The notes beneath the pieces are model-generated. The model saw nothing but the letters and a program-made list of their open reading frames with translations, made no database searches and was not told where the DNA came from. A program made the translations under genes and the position numbers. A stretch of DNA of 64,000 nucleotides from Streptomyces radiopugnans (GTDB taxonomy: Bacteria > Actinomycetota > Actinomycetes > Streptomycetales > Streptomycetaceae), in assembly GCF_900110735.1 (NCBI RefSeq), contig NZ_FOET01000001.1, positions 186,001 to 250,000 of the forward strand, in the 5' to 3' direction. The stretch's first letter is position 1, and every line of letters starts with the position of its first letter. This document shows positions 1 to 8,793 of the stretch, in pieces.

Positions 1-438
1 CAGCCGGCGCAGCCGGGCGGCCAGCGCCTCGGCGTGCCCGGGGTCCTCCACCGCGCTGCCGGTGAGGACGACGGCGGCGGCGCGCTGTCGCTGGAGGAGC
101 ATGAGGTAGGTCAGTTCGCGCTCGGGGGAGCCGCCGGTGTTGCACACCACCGCCAGTTTCCCGCCGGCCTTCTCCGGTTCCATCTCCGACTGGACCGCGC
201 TTGCCATGATCCCGAAGAACGGGTCGGCGATGTCGTTGACGAGGACGCCGACGAGATCGGAGGTGGCCGCGGCCAGGGAGCTGGCCGGTCCGTTCACGAC
301 GTACTCCAGCTCCTCCACCGCGCGCAGCACCCGGCTGCGGGTGGCCCCGGCCACCGGGTAGTTGCCGCTCAGTACGCGCGAGACGGTGGCCGCCGAGACC
401 CCGGCCCGGGCCGCCACGTCCGCCAGCGTCACTGCCAT
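1..438 (-). CDS. LacI-family transcriptional repressor, N-terminal part
   Basis: The gene runs off the left edge, so only the first 146 residues are present. Residues 2-47 form a typical LacI headpiece ([21 protein letters not shown], then a hinge-like stretch), followed by the start of the periplasmic-binding-protein-like effector domain ([15 protein letters not shown]). The ATG at 438 is preceded on the minus strand by a GGAGGAAT ribosome site. The gene is divergent from a sugar-type oxidoreductase operon, and a perfect palindrome of LacI type lies between the two starts. I infer that it represses that operon, and probably itself, in response to a sugar or polyol. The inducer cannot be read from the sequence. 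Confidence 0.93.
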   Translation of the reverse strand, partial: MAVTLADVAARAGVSAATVSRVLSGNYPVAGATRSRVLRAVEELEYVVNGPASSLAAATSDLVGVLVNDIADPFFGIMASAVQSEMEPEKAGGKLAVVCNTGGSPERELTYLMLLQRQRAAAVVLTGSAVEDPGHAEALAARLRRL

Positions 439-484
439 CGATTCCTCCGGTGCGGTTCTCGTCCGCGGGTGTTGTCTGCGGGTC

Positions 485-514
485 TTGTCGTGGGTGCTGT
501 GGGCAGGCTAGCTT
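485..514 (+). promoter_or_regulatory. Candidate promoter of the oxidoreductase operon
   Basis: TTGTCG (485-490) and TAGCTT (509-514) are separated by 18 bp, a fair match to the primary sigma-factor consensus of streptomycetes. The predicted start near 521 places the LacI-type operator just downstream of the start point, where a bound repressor would block transcription. Confidence 0.45.
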
Positions 515-523
515 GCCCTGGGA

Positions 524-539
524 TAGAAAGCGCTTTCTA
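524..539. promoter_or_regulatory. LacI-family operator palindrome
   Basis: TAGAAAGCGCTTTCTA is a perfect 16-bp palindrome with the central CG step typical of LacI/GalR operators. It lies 85 bp from the repressor start and 17 bp before the oxidoreductase ATG, so one bound dimer could control both divergent units. Confidence 0.85.
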
Positions 540-556
540 AAGCGAGAGGGAAGCTC

Positions 557-1726
557 ATGACACGCAGGGTCGTACGGATCGCCATGAACGGCGTCACCGG
601 CCGGATGGGGTACCGCCAGCATCTGGTCCGCTCCATCCTCGCCATCCGCGAACAGGGCGGACTGGAGCTGGGCGACGGCGATGTGCTGTGGCCCGAACCG
701 GTCCTCGTCGGGCGCCGCGAGCACGCGCTGAAGGCGCTCGCCGAGCGCCACGGCCTCGACCCCGACGCCGTGAGCTGCGACCTCGACGCCGTACTGGCCG
801 ACGAGAGCGTCGAGATCTACTTCGACGCCCAGGTCACCTCCGCCCGCGAGGCCGCCATCCGCAAGGCGATCGCCGCCGGCAAGCACGTCTACACCGAGAA
901 GCCCACCGCCACCGGCCTCGACGGCGCCCTGGAGCTGGCCCGGCTCGCCCGCGAGGCCGGCGTCAAGCACGGCGTGGTGCAGGACAAGCTCTTTCTACCG
1001 GGGCTGCTCAAGCTCAAGCGGCTGATCGACGGCGGCTTCTTCGGCCGCATCCTGTCGGTGCGCGGCGAGTTCGGCTACTGGGTCTTCGAGGGCGACTGGC
1101 AGCCCGCCCAGCGCCCCTCGTGGAACTACCGGGCCGAGGACGGCGGCGGCATCGTCGTCGACATGTTCCCCCACTGGGAGTACGTCCTCCACGAGCTGTT
1201 CGGCCCGGTGCGCACCGTCCAGGCCGTCACCGCCACCCACATCCCGCAGCGCTGGGACGAGCACGGCAAGCCGTACCAGGCCACCGCCGACGACGCCGCC
1301 TACGGCATCTTCCAGCTCGACGGCGGGATCGTCGCCCAGATCAACTCCTCCTGGACCGTGCGGGTCAACCGCGACGAGCTGGTGGAGTTCCAGGTCGACG
1401 GCACCGAGGGGTCGGCCGTCGCCGGGCTGCGCACCTGCCGCGTCCAGCACCGCTCCGCCACTCCCAAGCCGGTGTGGAACCCGGACCTGCCGGTGACCGA
1501 GTCCTTCCGCGACCAGTGGCAGGAGGTGCCGGACAACCACCCCGAGGGCGGGGAGTTCGACAACGGCTTCAAGGCGCAGTGGGAGCTGTTCCTGCGCCAC
1601 GTGGCGCTGGACGAGCCCTACACCTGGGACCTGCTGGCCGGCGCCCGCGGCGTCCAGCTCGCCGAACTCGGCCTGGCCTCGGCCGCCGAGGGCCGCCGCC
1701 TCGACGTACCGGAGCTGAGCCTGTGA
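557..1726 (+). CDS. Gfo/Idh/MocA-family oxidoreductase
   Basis: This 389-residue NAD(P)-dependent dehydrogenase is probably cytosolic and acts on a sugar, inositol or a related polyol. The N-terminal Rossmann segment (GVTGRMGYRQH) is followed by the family signature AGKHVYTEKPTA around residues 112-123 with its EKP triplet. The C-terminal half is the usual alpha/beta substrate domain. The ATG at 557 follows GAGAGGGAAGCTC, a good ribosome site. The stop overlaps the GTG of the next gene by 4 nt (GTGA), so the two are translationally coupled. The neighbours (an aldolase-like protein and a sugar-phosphate isomerase-like protein) support a catabolic role under LacI control. The substrate is unknown. 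Confidence 0.93.
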   Translation: MTRRVVRIAMNGVTGRMGYRQHLVRSILAIREQGGLELGDGDVLWPEPVLVGRREHALKALAERHGLDPDAVSCDLDAVLADESVEIYFDAQVTSAREAAIRKAIAAGKHVYTEKPTATGLDGALELARLAREAGVKHGVVQDKLFLPGLLKLKRLIDGGFFGRILSVRGEFGYWVFEGDWQPAQRPSWNYRAEDGGGIVVDMFPHWEYVLHELFGPVRTVQAVTATHIPQRWDEHGKPYQATADDAAYGIFQLDGGIVAQINSSWTVRVNRDELVEFQVDGTEGSAVAGLRTCRVQHRSATPKPVWNPDLPVTESFRDQWQEVPDNHPEGGEFDNGFKAQWELFLRHVALDEPYTWDLLAGARGVQLAELGLASAAEGRRLDVPELSL

Positions 1727-2892
1727 TCCGCCTGCCCGACGCCTGCGGCGTCCTGCGCGAGTACGCCCCCCGCACCGAGCCCGCGGTGCCCGCCGCCGGG
1801 AGCCCGCCGCTGGTCTCCCGCACGGTGTTCTCCGCCGCCCACGTCGTCGCCGACCCCTTCGCGGACACCACGCCCGACGGCCCGGCCGCCGTGGACTGGG
1901 ACGCCACGCTCGCCTTCCGCCGCCATCTGTGGTCCCACGGGCTCGGTGTGGCCGAGGCCATGGACACCGCCCAGCGCGGCATGGGCCTGGACTGGGCCGC
2001 CGCCGCCGAACTGATCCGCCGCTCCGCCGCCGAGGCCGCCGCCTGCGGGGGCCGTATCGCCTGCGGCGTGGGCACCGACCAGCTCACCGGCCCCGCCTCC
2101 CGTCTGGACGAGGTCCGCGCCGCCTACGAGGAGCAGCTCGCCGTGGTGGAGGAGGCCGGCGCCCAGGCGATCGTGATGGCCTCCCGCGCCACGGCCGCCC
2201 TCGCCCGGAGCCCCGAGGACTACCTGGAGCTCTACGGGCACCTGCTGCGCCAGGCGTCCGAGCCGGTGATCCTGCACTGGCTCGGCCCGATGTTCGACCC
2301 GGCGCTCACCGGCTACTGGGGCAGCGAGGACCTGGACGCCGCCACCGAGACCTTCCTCGCCGTCATCGCCGAGCACCCCGACAAGGTCGACGGTGTCAAG
2401 ATCTCCCTGCTGGACGCGGGCCGCGAGGTCGCGCTGCGCCGCAGACTGCCGGGCGGGGTGCGCTGCTACACCGGCGACGACTTCAACTACCCCGAGCTGA
2501 TCGCGGGCGAGGACCCCGCGGCCGGCGGGCGTTTCAGCCACGCGCTGCTGGGGATCTTCGACCCGCTGGCGCCGCTGGCGGCCGAGGCCGTGCGGGTGCT
2601 GGACACCGGGGACCCGGCCGGGTTCCGCAAGCTGCTGGACCCCACCGTCGAGCTGTCCCGCCACCTGTTCCAGGCCCCGACCCGCTACTACAAGACCGGC
2701 GTGGTGTTCCTCGCCTGGCTGGCCGGGCACCAGGAGCACTTCGCCATGGTCGGCGGGATGCAGTCCGCCCGCTCGCTGCCGCACCTGGCGCGGGCGTACG
2801 AACTGGCCGACTCCCTCGGGCTGTTCCCCGATCCGGCACTGGCCGAGGCGAGGATGCGGCAGCTGCTGGCGGTCCACGGGGTGGCGGCATGA
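1723..2892 (+). CDS. Dihydrodipicolinate synthase-like aldolase (DUF993 type)
   Basis: This 389-residue TIM-barrel protein resembles the DUF993/dihydrodipicolinate-synthase-like family found beside Gfo/Idh oxidoreductases in actinomycetes. The segment DKVDGVKISL places a lysine near residue 226 where the Schiff-base lysine of class I aldolases would sit. The usual DapA length is about 290, so this is the longer variety. The GTG at 1723 overlaps the previous stop (GTGA), and the gene ends in an ATGA overlap with the next, so it sits in a tight three-gene operon. I infer retro-aldol cleavage or dehydration of an oxidised sugar intermediate. The lysine assignment is by position and motif, not by alignment. 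Confidence 0.85.
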   Translation: MIRLPDACGVLREYAPRTEPAVPAAGSPPLVSRTVFSAAHVVADPFADTTPDGPAAVDWDATLAFRRHLWSHGLGVAEAMDTAQRGMGLDWAAAAELIRRSAAEAAACGGRIACGVGTDQLTGPASRLDEVRAAYEEQLAVVEEAGAQAIVMASRATAALARSPEDYLELYGHLLRQASEPVILHWLGPMFDPALTGYWGSEDLDAATETFLAVIAEHPDKVDGVKISLLDAGREVALRRRLPGGVRCYTGDDFNYPELIAGEDPAAGGRFSHALLGIFDPLAPLAAEAVRVLDTGDPAGFRKLLDPTVELSRHLFQAPTRYYKTGVVFLAWLAGHQEHFAMVGGMQSARSLPHLARAYELADSLGLFPDPALAEARMRQLLAVHGVAA

Positions 2893-3797
2893 CCGTGTCC
2901 TCGGAGTCCTCGGAGTCCTCGGAGTCCTCGGAGTCCTCGGAGTTTTCCGACTCCCCCGGATCCCCCGGCGGCGGCACCGCCCGCTTCTCCATCAACCAGG
3001 AGACCGTCAGGCAGCTATCCCTGCCCGAACTGGCCGAGGCCTGCGCCTCGCTGGGCGTCGGCGGCGTCGGCCTGTGGCGCGCACCGGTGCAGAAGTACGG
3101 GGTGGAGGCCACCGCCCGTCTGGTGCGGGACGCGGGCCTGACCGTCACCAGCCTGTGCCGCAGCGGCTTCCTCACCGCCGCCGACCCCGCCGCGCGCCGT
3201 GCGGCGCTGGACGACAACCGGGCGGCGGTCGACGAGGCGGCCGGGGTGGGCACCGACACCCTGGTCCTGGTCTCCGGCGGACTGCCCGACGGCGACCGCG
3301 ACCTGTACGGCGCTCGCGAGCGGATCGCCGACGCGCTGGCCGAACTGGCCCCCTACGCGGCCGAGCGCGGGGTCCGGCTGGCCATCGAGCCGCTGCACCC
3401 GATGTTCGCCTCGGACCGCTGCGTGGTCTCCACCCTCGGACAGGCCCTGGACCTGGCCGAACGCTTCCCGGCCGAGCAGGTCGGCGTGGTCGTGGACACG
3501 TACCACATCTGGTGGGACGACCGGGCTCCCGCGCAGATCGACCGCGCGGGGGAGGGCGGCCGCATCGCCGCCTTCCAGCTCGCCGACTGGTGCACCCCGC
3601 TGCCGGCGGGCGTGCTGCTGGGCCGCGGGCAGCTCGGGGACGGCTCGATCGACTTCCGCTTCTGGCACGACCGGGTCGCGGCGGCCGGCTACACCGGCTG
3701 GACCGAGGTGGAGATCTTCAACGAGGCCCTGTGGGACCGCGACGGCCGTGAGGCGCTCGCGGAGACGGCGGAGCGCTTCCGCGCCCACGTCCTGTAG
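2889..3797 (+). CDS. Sugar phosphate isomerase/epimerase (AP endonuclease 2-type TIM barrel)
   Basis: This 302-residue protein has the xylose-isomerase-like TIM barrel. Candidate metal ligands lie in AIEPLHPMF, VVVDTYHIWWD, FQLADW and EVEIFNE, as expected for the IolE/IolI/Hyi group. The ATG overlaps the upstream stop (ATGA). The conserved fold seems to begin at FSINQETV near residue 33. The preceding residues are a low-complexity extension with five Ser-Ser-Glu repeats that the family does not need. It is the last gene of the LacI-controlled operon and is followed by a strong hairpin. Substrate unknown; a sugar or inositol derivative is likely. Confidence 0.9.
   Translation: MTVSSESSESSESSESSEFSDSPGSPGGGTARFSINQETVRQLSLPELAEACASLGVGGVGLWRAPVQKYGVEATARLVRDAGLTVTSLCRSGFLTAADPAARRAALDDNRAAVDEAAGVGTDTLVLVSGGLPDGDRDLYGARERIADALAELAPYAAERGVRLAIEPLHPMFASDRCVVSTLGQALDLAERFPAEQVGVVVDTYHIWWDDRAPAQIDRAGEGGRIAAFQLADWCTPLPAGVLLGRGQLGDGSIDFRFWHDRVAAAGYTGWTEVEIFNEALWDRDGREALAETAERFRAHVL
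2898..2942 (+). repeat. Five tandem copies of a 9-bp unit, TCCTCGGAG
   Basis: Five exact head-to-tail copies encode (Ser-Ser-Glu)x5 directly after the start of the isomerase gene. The unit length is a multiple of three, so copy-number change would alter the N-terminal tail without a frameshift. Confidence 0.97.
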
Positions 3798-3864
3798 GGG
3801 CGGAGCCCGCGGGGGCCACCGAACGGACGCGGTCCGCCACCGTCGCGCCGCGGACCGCGCCGGG

Positions 3865-3901
3865 CCGCCGTCGCCTCCCGTACGACGGGAGGCGACGGCG
3901 G
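3865..3901 (+). terminator. Strong hairpin after the sugar operon
   Basis: A perfect 16-bp stem (3865-3880 with 3886-3901) with a 5-nt loop TACGA lies 68 bp after the isomerase stop and just before the convergent small gene. It lacks a clear U-tract, as is common for actinomycete terminators, and could serve both strands. Confidence 0.8.
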
Positions 3902-3903
3902 CG

Positions 3904-4140
3904 TCACCGCGCGCCGCCGCGGTCCTGCTCGGCGCCCTCCGCGCCCCTGCCGCCCTCGGCCTGCGAGGGGGTGGCGGCCGGGCCCCCGTCCCCCTTGCCG
4001 GCGGCCTTCCCGGAGGCGTCCTCGCTCGCGGCGGACTTCGCCGAGGCGGCCTCGTGCCGCTCGCTCAGCCCGCGTGACTGGTCGATGCCCTCCTCGTCGT
4101 CCCGCTCGCCCTCGGCCTGGGATGGCGTCCACCCGCTCAT
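3904..4140 (-). CDS. Small hydrophilic, probably disordered protein
   Basis: This 78-residue protein of unknown function is rich in Ser, Ala, Gly, Glu, Asp and Lys, with no hydrophobic segment. The pentapeptide TPSQAEG occurs twice, near residue 5 and near residue 60. The ATG at 4140 is chosen because GAGGAGACGGCGC gives a correctly spaced ribosome site; the longer reading frame upstream lacks one. It is monocistronic and convergent with the sugar operon. Short acidic disordered proteins of this kind are common in streptomycetes. No function can be assigned. Confidence 0.65.
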   Translation of the reverse strand: MSGWTPSQAEGERDDEEGIDQSRGLSERHEAASAKSAASEDASGKAAGKGDGGPAATPSQAEGGRGAEGAEQDRGGAR

Positions 4141-4618
4141 GCGCCGTCTCCTCACTGTCGTCACCGTCGTTCTCCGCCGCTCCCGTCCGCCGGAGGACCT
4201 GCCCTGCGGACCGGCCGGGCGGAGTCACCGGAAGCCCCTGCCGGGTACCCAGACCTGTGCCGATTCCACTTCCGGCCCCCGCCGCGGGGATCCGGCGGGG
4301 ATCCCGCGGGGATCCGGCGGAAATCCGGCGTAAAAAATCATGCTCCGCCGTGCAACCCTTCCGGTCCGTCACGGGTCATAACCGGTGTCGGTCGAACCGG
4401 GGAGGGATCTCGGGGGAGGGTGAGACCGGCGGGGGGACACGAGGGGCCGGGCCGCGCAGGCCGGGCCCCTCGTAACATTCCGGGGTGCTCCGCTTCCGGC
4501 GTGGCCCAGCTCCGTGCCCGTTCCGAGCCCGCACCGGGCCACCCCGCGCCTGTCCCGTCGCCACGGATCCCCACGGCCGGGATTCCGGTTGTCGGTCCCC
4601 GGCGTTACGGTCTGTGAC
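4141..4618. other. Intergenic region with GC-rich repeats and a hairpin
   Basis: No convincing gene lies here. Positions 4283-4330 contain overlapping repeats of GCGGGGATCCGGCGG type. Positions 4441-4471 form an imperfect 13-bp stem (GAGGGGCCGGGCC with its near-complement, one mismatch, loop of about 5). The region must hold the promoters of the small minus-strand gene and of recD2, but no clear -35/-10 pair stands out. Confidence 0.5.
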
Positions 4619-6841
4619 ATGTCGTTCCAACCCGCCGTGCTCGAGGCCGTCCTCGAGCGCATCACCTACGCCAACGAGGAAAACGGCTACACGGTCGCCC
4701 GCGTCGACACCGGGCGCGGCGGCGAGCTGCTCACCGTCGTCGGCTCGCTGCTCGGTGCGCAGGTGGGGGAGTCGCTGCGGATGGAGGGCCGCTGGGGCTC
4801 GCACCCGCAGTACGGCCGCCAGTTCACCGTGGAGAACTACACGACGGTCCTGCCGGCAACCGTCCAGGGCATCCGGCGCTATCTGGGCTCAGGACTGATC
4901 AAGGGCATCGGCCCGAAGATCGCCGAACGGATCGTGGACCACTTCGGGCTGGAGACCCTGGAGGTCATCGAGAACGAGCCGGAACGGCTGATCGAGGTGC
5001 CCGGCCTCGGCCCGAAGCGGACGAAGCTGATCGGCGCGGCGTGGGAGGAGCAGAAGGCGATCAAGGAGGTGATGGTCTTCCTCCAGGGGGTGGGGGTGTC
5101 CACCTCGATCGCGGTGCGCATCTACAAGAAGTACGGCGACGCCTCGATCTCGGTGGTGCGCAACCAGCCCTACCGGCTGGCCGCCGACGTGTGGGGCATC
5201 GGCTTCCTGACCGCCGACCGCATCGCACAGGCCGTCGGCATCCCCCACGACAGCCCCGACCGGGTGAAGGCCGGACTGCAGTACGCGCTGTCGCAGTCGG
5301 CCGACCAGGGGCACTGCTACCTGCCGGAGGAGCGGCTGATCGCCGACACCGTCAAGCTCCTCCAGGTGGACACCGGCCTGGTCATCGACTGCCTGGGCGA
5401 GCTGGCGGGCGAGGAGGAGGGGGTGGTGCGCGAGCAGGTCCCCGACCCGGAGCACCCGGGCCAGCGGGTCTCGGCGGTCTATCTGGTGCCCTTCCACCGC
5501 GCCGAGCTGTCCCTGTCGGCCCAGCTGCTGCGCCTGCTGCGCACCGAGGAGGACCGCATCCCGGCCTTCCGGGACGTCGACTGGGAGGCGGCCCTGTCCT
5601 GGCTGGCGGGGCGCACCGGGGCCGAGCTGGCCCCCGAGCAGCGGGACGCGGTGAAGCTGGCGCTGACGCAGAAGGTGGCGGTGCTCACCGGCGGGCCCGG
5701 CTGCGGCAAGTCCTTCACCGTGCGGTCGGTGGTGGAGCTGGCGCGGGCCAAGCGGGCGAAGGTGGTGCTGGCCGCGCCCACCGGCCGGGCGGCCAAGCGG
5801 CTGTCGGAGCTGACCGGAGCGGAGGCCTCAACCGTCCACCGGCTGCTGGAGCTCAGGCCCGGCGGAGACGCCGCCTACGACCGGGAGCGGCCGCTGGACG
5901 CCGATCTGGTGGTGGTCGACGAGGCGTCCATGCTGGACTTGCTGCTGGCCAACAAGCTGATCAAGGCCGTGGCGCCGGGCGCCCACCTGCTGCTGGTGGG
6001 GGACGTGGACCAGTTGCCGTCGGTGGGGGCGGGCGAGGTGCTGCGCGACCTGCTGGCCGAGGGCAGCCCGGTCCCGGCGGTGCGGCTGACGCGGATCTTC
6101 CGGCAGGCCCAGCAGTCCGGTGTGGTCACCAATGCCCACCGCATCAACTCCGGGGTCCCGCCGATCACCCAGGGCCTGCCGGACTTCTTCCTCTTCGTGG
6201 AGGACGACACCGAGGAGGCCGGCCGGCTCACCGTCGACGTGGCGGCCCGGCGCATCCCGGCGAAGTTCGGCCTCGACCCGCGCCGCGACGTGCAGGTGCT
6301 GGCGCCGATGCACCGGGGCCCGGCCGGCGCGGGCACGCTCAACGGCCTGCTCCAGCAGGCCATCACCCCCGGGCGGCCCGACCTGCCGGAAAAGCGGTTC
6401 GGCGGACGGGTTTTCAGGGTGGGCGACAAGGTCACTCAGATTCGCAACAACTACGAGAAGGGGGCCAACGGGGTCTTCAACGGCACGGTGGGCGTGGTGA
6501 CCTCCCTGAGCACGGAGGAGCAGCGCCTGACGGTGCGCACCGACGAGGACGAGGAGGTGGGCTACGACTTCGACGAGCTGGACGAACTCGCGCACGCCTA
6601 CGCGGTGACCATCCACCGTTCCCAGGGCAGCGAGTACCCGGCGGTGGTCGTCCCGGTCACCACCGGTGCCTGGATGATGCTCCAGCGCAATCTGCTCTAC
6701 ACGGCCGTGACGAGGGCCAAACGCCTCGTGGTGCTGGTGGGTTCGCGCAGGGCTCTGGGCCAGGCGGTTCGGACGGTCTCCGCGGGTCGGCGCTGCACCG
6801 CCCTGGACCACCGATTGCGCGGTACGCCACACCCCGCGTAA
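4619..6841 (+). CDS. recD2: RecD2-type ATP-dependent DNA helicase
   Basis: This 740-residue superfamily 1B 5'-3' helicase belongs to the stand-alone RecD2 type rather than RecBCD RecD, because it has the long N-terminal part with helix-hairpin-helix repeats (LIKGIGPKIAERI and VPGLGPKRTKLI near residues 90-140). Walker A is GGPGCGKSFT near residue 358, Walker B VVVDEASM near 430, then GDVDQLPSVGAGE, and motif VI-like TIHRSQGSEYPAVV near the C-terminus. The start is set at ATG 4619 because the protein begins MSFQPAVLEAVLERITYANE, a typical start. There is no clear Shine-Dalgarno site, so it may be leaderless. It is expected to act in replication-linked repair. Confidence 0.92.
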   Translation: MSFQPAVLEAVLERITYANEENGYTVARVDTGRGGELLTVVGSLLGAQVGESLRMEGRWGSHPQYGRQFTVENYTTVLPATVQGIRRYLGSGLIKGIGPKIAERIVDHFGLETLEVIENEPERLIEVPGLGPKRTKLIGAAWEEQKAIKEVMVFLQGVGVSTSIAVRIYKKYGDASISVVRNQPYRLAADVWGIGFLTADRIAQAVGIPHDSPDRVKAGLQYALSQSADQGHCYLPEERLIADTVKLLQVDTGLVIDCLGELAGEEEGVVREQVPDPEHPGQRVSAVYLVPFHRAELSLSAQLLRLLRTEEDRIPAFRDVDWEAALSWLAGRTGAELAPEQRDAVKLALTQKVAVLTGGPGCGKSFTVRSVVELARAKRAKVVLAAPTGRAAKRLSELTGAEASTVHRLLELRPGGDAAYDRERPLDADLVVVDEASMLDLLLANKLIKAVAPGAHLLLVGDVDQLPSVGAGEVLRDLLAEGSPVPAVRLTRIFRQAQQSGVVTNAHRINSGVPPITQGLPDFFLFVEDDTEEAGRLTVDVAARRIPAKFGLDPRRDVQVLAPMHRGPAGAGTLNGLLQQAITPGRPDLPEKRFGGRVFRVGDKVTQIRNNYEKGANGVFNGTVGVVTSLSTEEQRLTVRTDEDEEVGYDFDELDELAHAYAVTIHRSQGSEYPAVVVPVTTGAWMMLQRNLLYTAVTRAKRLVVLVGSRRALGQAVRTVSAGRRCTALDHRLRGTPHPA

Positions 6842-6973
6842 CTTTCCGGAGGCACTCCGTGCCACCTGCGGGCCTGCTGACCGACCCCGAGTGCACCGCA
6901 CTGCACCGAATGGGAGACAGTGGGACGAGGACAGGGCACTCGAAGATGAGGCACTACGTCGGTGAGGGATGAC

Positions 6974-8278
6974 GTGAGCGAACACCGTGAAAGTGATGGC
7001 GCAGTAGTACTGCGGTACGGGGACGGCGAGTACAGCTTCCCGCTGGTCGGCAGCACTGTCGGTGACAGTGGTTTCGACATCTCCAAGCTGCGCGCCCAGA
7101 CCGGTCTGGTGACCCTGGACTCCGGTTACGGCAACACCGCCGCGTACAAGTCGGCGATCACCTTTCTCGACGGCGAGAAGGGCATCCTCCGCTACCGCGG
7201 GTATCCGATCGAGCAGCTCGCCGAGCACGGCACGTTCCTCGAGACGGCGTACCTGCTGATCAACGGAGAGCTGCCCACCGTCGACCAGCTGGCCGATTTC
7301 CGCAACGAGATCACCCAGCACACCCTGCTCCACGAGGACGTCAAACGGTTCTACGACGGCTTCCCCCGGGACGCCCACCCGATGGCGATGCTCTCCTCGG
7401 TGGTGAGCGCGCTGTCCACTTTCTACCAGGACAGCCACAACCCCTTCGACGAGCAGCAGCGGCACCTGTCCACCATCCGGCTGCTCGCCAAGCTGCCCAC
7501 CATCGCGGCGTACGCGTACAAGAAGTCGGTCGGCCACCCGGTGGTCTACCCGCGCAACGACCTGGGCTACGTCGAGAACTTCCTGCGCATGACCTTCTCG
7601 GTCCCGGCCGAGGAGTACGACCTCAACCCGGTCGTGACCAGCGCCCTGGACAAGCTGCTCATCCTGCACGCGGACCACGAGCAGAACTGCTCGACCTCCA
7701 CCGTGCGCCTGGTCGGCTCCTCCCAGGCGAACATGTTCGCCTCCATCTCCGCCGGGATCAGCGCCCTGTGGGGCCCCCTGCACGGCGGCGCCAACCAGTC
7801 GGTGCTGGAGATGCTGGAGCGCATCAAGGCCGAGGGCGGCGACGTCGACTCCTTCATCCGCCGGGTGAAGAACAAGGAGGACGGCGTCCGGCTGATGGGC
7901 TTCGGCCACCGCGTCTACAAGAGCTTCGACCCCCGGGCGAAGATCATCAAGGCGGCGGCGCACGACGTCCTCTCGGCGCTCGGCAAGTCCGACGAACTGC
8001 TGGACATCGCGCTGAAGCTGGAGGAGCACGCGCTGGCCGACGACTACTTCGTCGAGCGCAACCTCTACCCGAACGTCGACTTCTACACCGGCCTGATCTA
8101 CCGGGCCATGGGCTTCCCGACCACCATGTTCACCGTGCTGTTCGCGCTCGGCCGCCTTCCCGGCTGGATCGCCCAGTGGCACGAGATGATCAAGGAGCCG
8201 GGCTCCCGCATCGGCCGTCCGCGCCAGATCTACACCGGTGTCGTCGAGCGCGACTACGTCCCGGTGGAGCAGCGCTGA
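6974..8278 (+). CDS. gltA: Citrate synthase
   Basis: This 434-residue hexameric-type citrate synthase condenses acetyl-CoA with oxaloacetate at the entry of the TCA cycle. Catalytic signatures are visible: the histidine-containing HADHEQNCSTSTVR and GPLHGGANQ, then GFGHRVYK and the aspartate in PNVDFYTG. The GTG at 6974 (VSEHRESDG) is preferred over the in-frame GTG at 6962, because GAGGGATGAC immediately upstream acts as its ribosome site and the family starts at this point. It is monocistronic, with a very strong terminator 83 bp downstream. Confidence 0.96.
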   Translation: MSEHRESDGAVVLRYGDGEYSFPLVGSTVGDSGFDISKLRAQTGLVTLDSGYGNTAAYKSAITFLDGEKGILRYRGYPIEQLAEHGTFLETAYLLINGELPTVDQLADFRNEITQHTLLHEDVKRFYDGFPRDAHPMAMLSSVVSALSTFYQDSHNPFDEQQRHLSTIRLLAKLPTIAAYAYKKSVGHPVVYPRNDLGYVENFLRMTFSVPAEEYDLNPVVTSALDKLLILHADHEQNCSTSTVRLVGSSQANMFASISAGISALWGPLHGGANQSVLEMLERIKAEGGDVDSFIRRVKNKEDGVRLMGFGHRVYKSFDPRAKIIKAAAHDVLSALGKSDELLDIALKLEEHALADDYFVERNLYPNVDFYTGLIYRAMGFPTTMFTVLFALGRLPGWIAQWHEMIKEPGSRIGRPRQIYTGVVERDYVPVEQR

Positions 8279-8360
8279 GCGGTCGTCCGGGTCTCCAGAG
8301 CCGCCCGGCGGCGCCTCCGGGGCCACCGGGCGGCTCGGGGCTGCCGCACAGCGGCCCCCG

Positions 8361-8405
8361 CGGGCCCCGCTCCCGCACCTTCGGAAGGTGCGGGAGCGGG
8401 GCCCG
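8361..8405 (+). terminator. Terminator of the citrate synthase gene
   Basis: A perfect 21-bp stem (8361-8381 with 8385-8405) closes on a 3-nt loop CGG. It lies 83 bp after the citrate synthase stop. A weaker hairpin (GCCGCCCGG with CCGGGCGGC) lies between them at about 8300-8336. Confidence 0.9.
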
Positions 8406-8450
8406 TCGTGTGTTCCCGGTGCGGTGGAGCGGTGGAGGAGGCGTGAAGGA

Positions 8451-8468
8451 GTGTGACGTAGGTCACAC
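8451..8468. promoter_or_regulatory. CRP-type palindrome with no obvious target gene
   Basis: GTGTGAC-gtag-GTCACAC is a perfect 18-bp interrupted palindrome. It contains TGTGA-N6-TCACA and also fits the GTG-N6-GNCAC pattern reported for streptomycete Crp. It lies in the 388-bp stretch between the citrate synthase terminator and the lasso transporter 3' end. I see no reading frame downstream on either strand with coding character and a ribosome site. A short RNA or an unrecognised small gene is possible. Confidence 0.6.
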
Positions 8469-8688
8469 TAATTGAGGGGTAACCATTCCGGGGGCTCGTG
8501 TGTCTTAAGGGGTGGCGTCGGTACTCCGGCGGAGCCGCCGCCGCCCGCCGTGTTCGTCTGTGGGGGACGAGGACGGTGGTCCGCGCAGGCGGTGTGCCTC
8601 GGGGGAGCTTGAGCGGCCCTCCCGCCCGTACACCGCCAGGCAGACACCCGGCCAGGATCCCGTGGGGGGAGTCCATGACCGGGAAAAG

Positions 8689-8739
8689 GAAGCGCCCCGT
8701 CAACGGGCCCGTGGGGGGACTCGTTGCTCGGGGCGCTTC
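8689..8739 (-). terminator. Terminator of the lasso-peptide operon
   Basis: An 11-bp perfect stem (8689-8699 with 8729-8739) encloses a smaller palindrome ACGGGCCCGT. On the minus strand it is followed by CTTCCTTTTCCC, a T-rich run. It lies 55 bp beyond the stop of the transporter gene, the last of the operon. Confidence 0.7.
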
Positions 8740-8793
8740 TGCGTGCCGCTCCTGCCGCGCGGCTCGCGGCCTCCGCGGCCCGCACGGTCCTGT

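Noticed and set aside
4340..4381. 13-codon frame (MLRRATLPVRHGS) that could be a leader peptide
   Set aside because: No ribosome site precedes it, it has no run of regulatory codons, and the distance to recD2 (238 bp) makes attenuation unlikely.
5041..6972. Long plus-strand frame inside recD2
   Set aside because: It is Gly/Arg/Ala-rich with no domain and lies entirely within the well-supported RecD2 gene in another phase.
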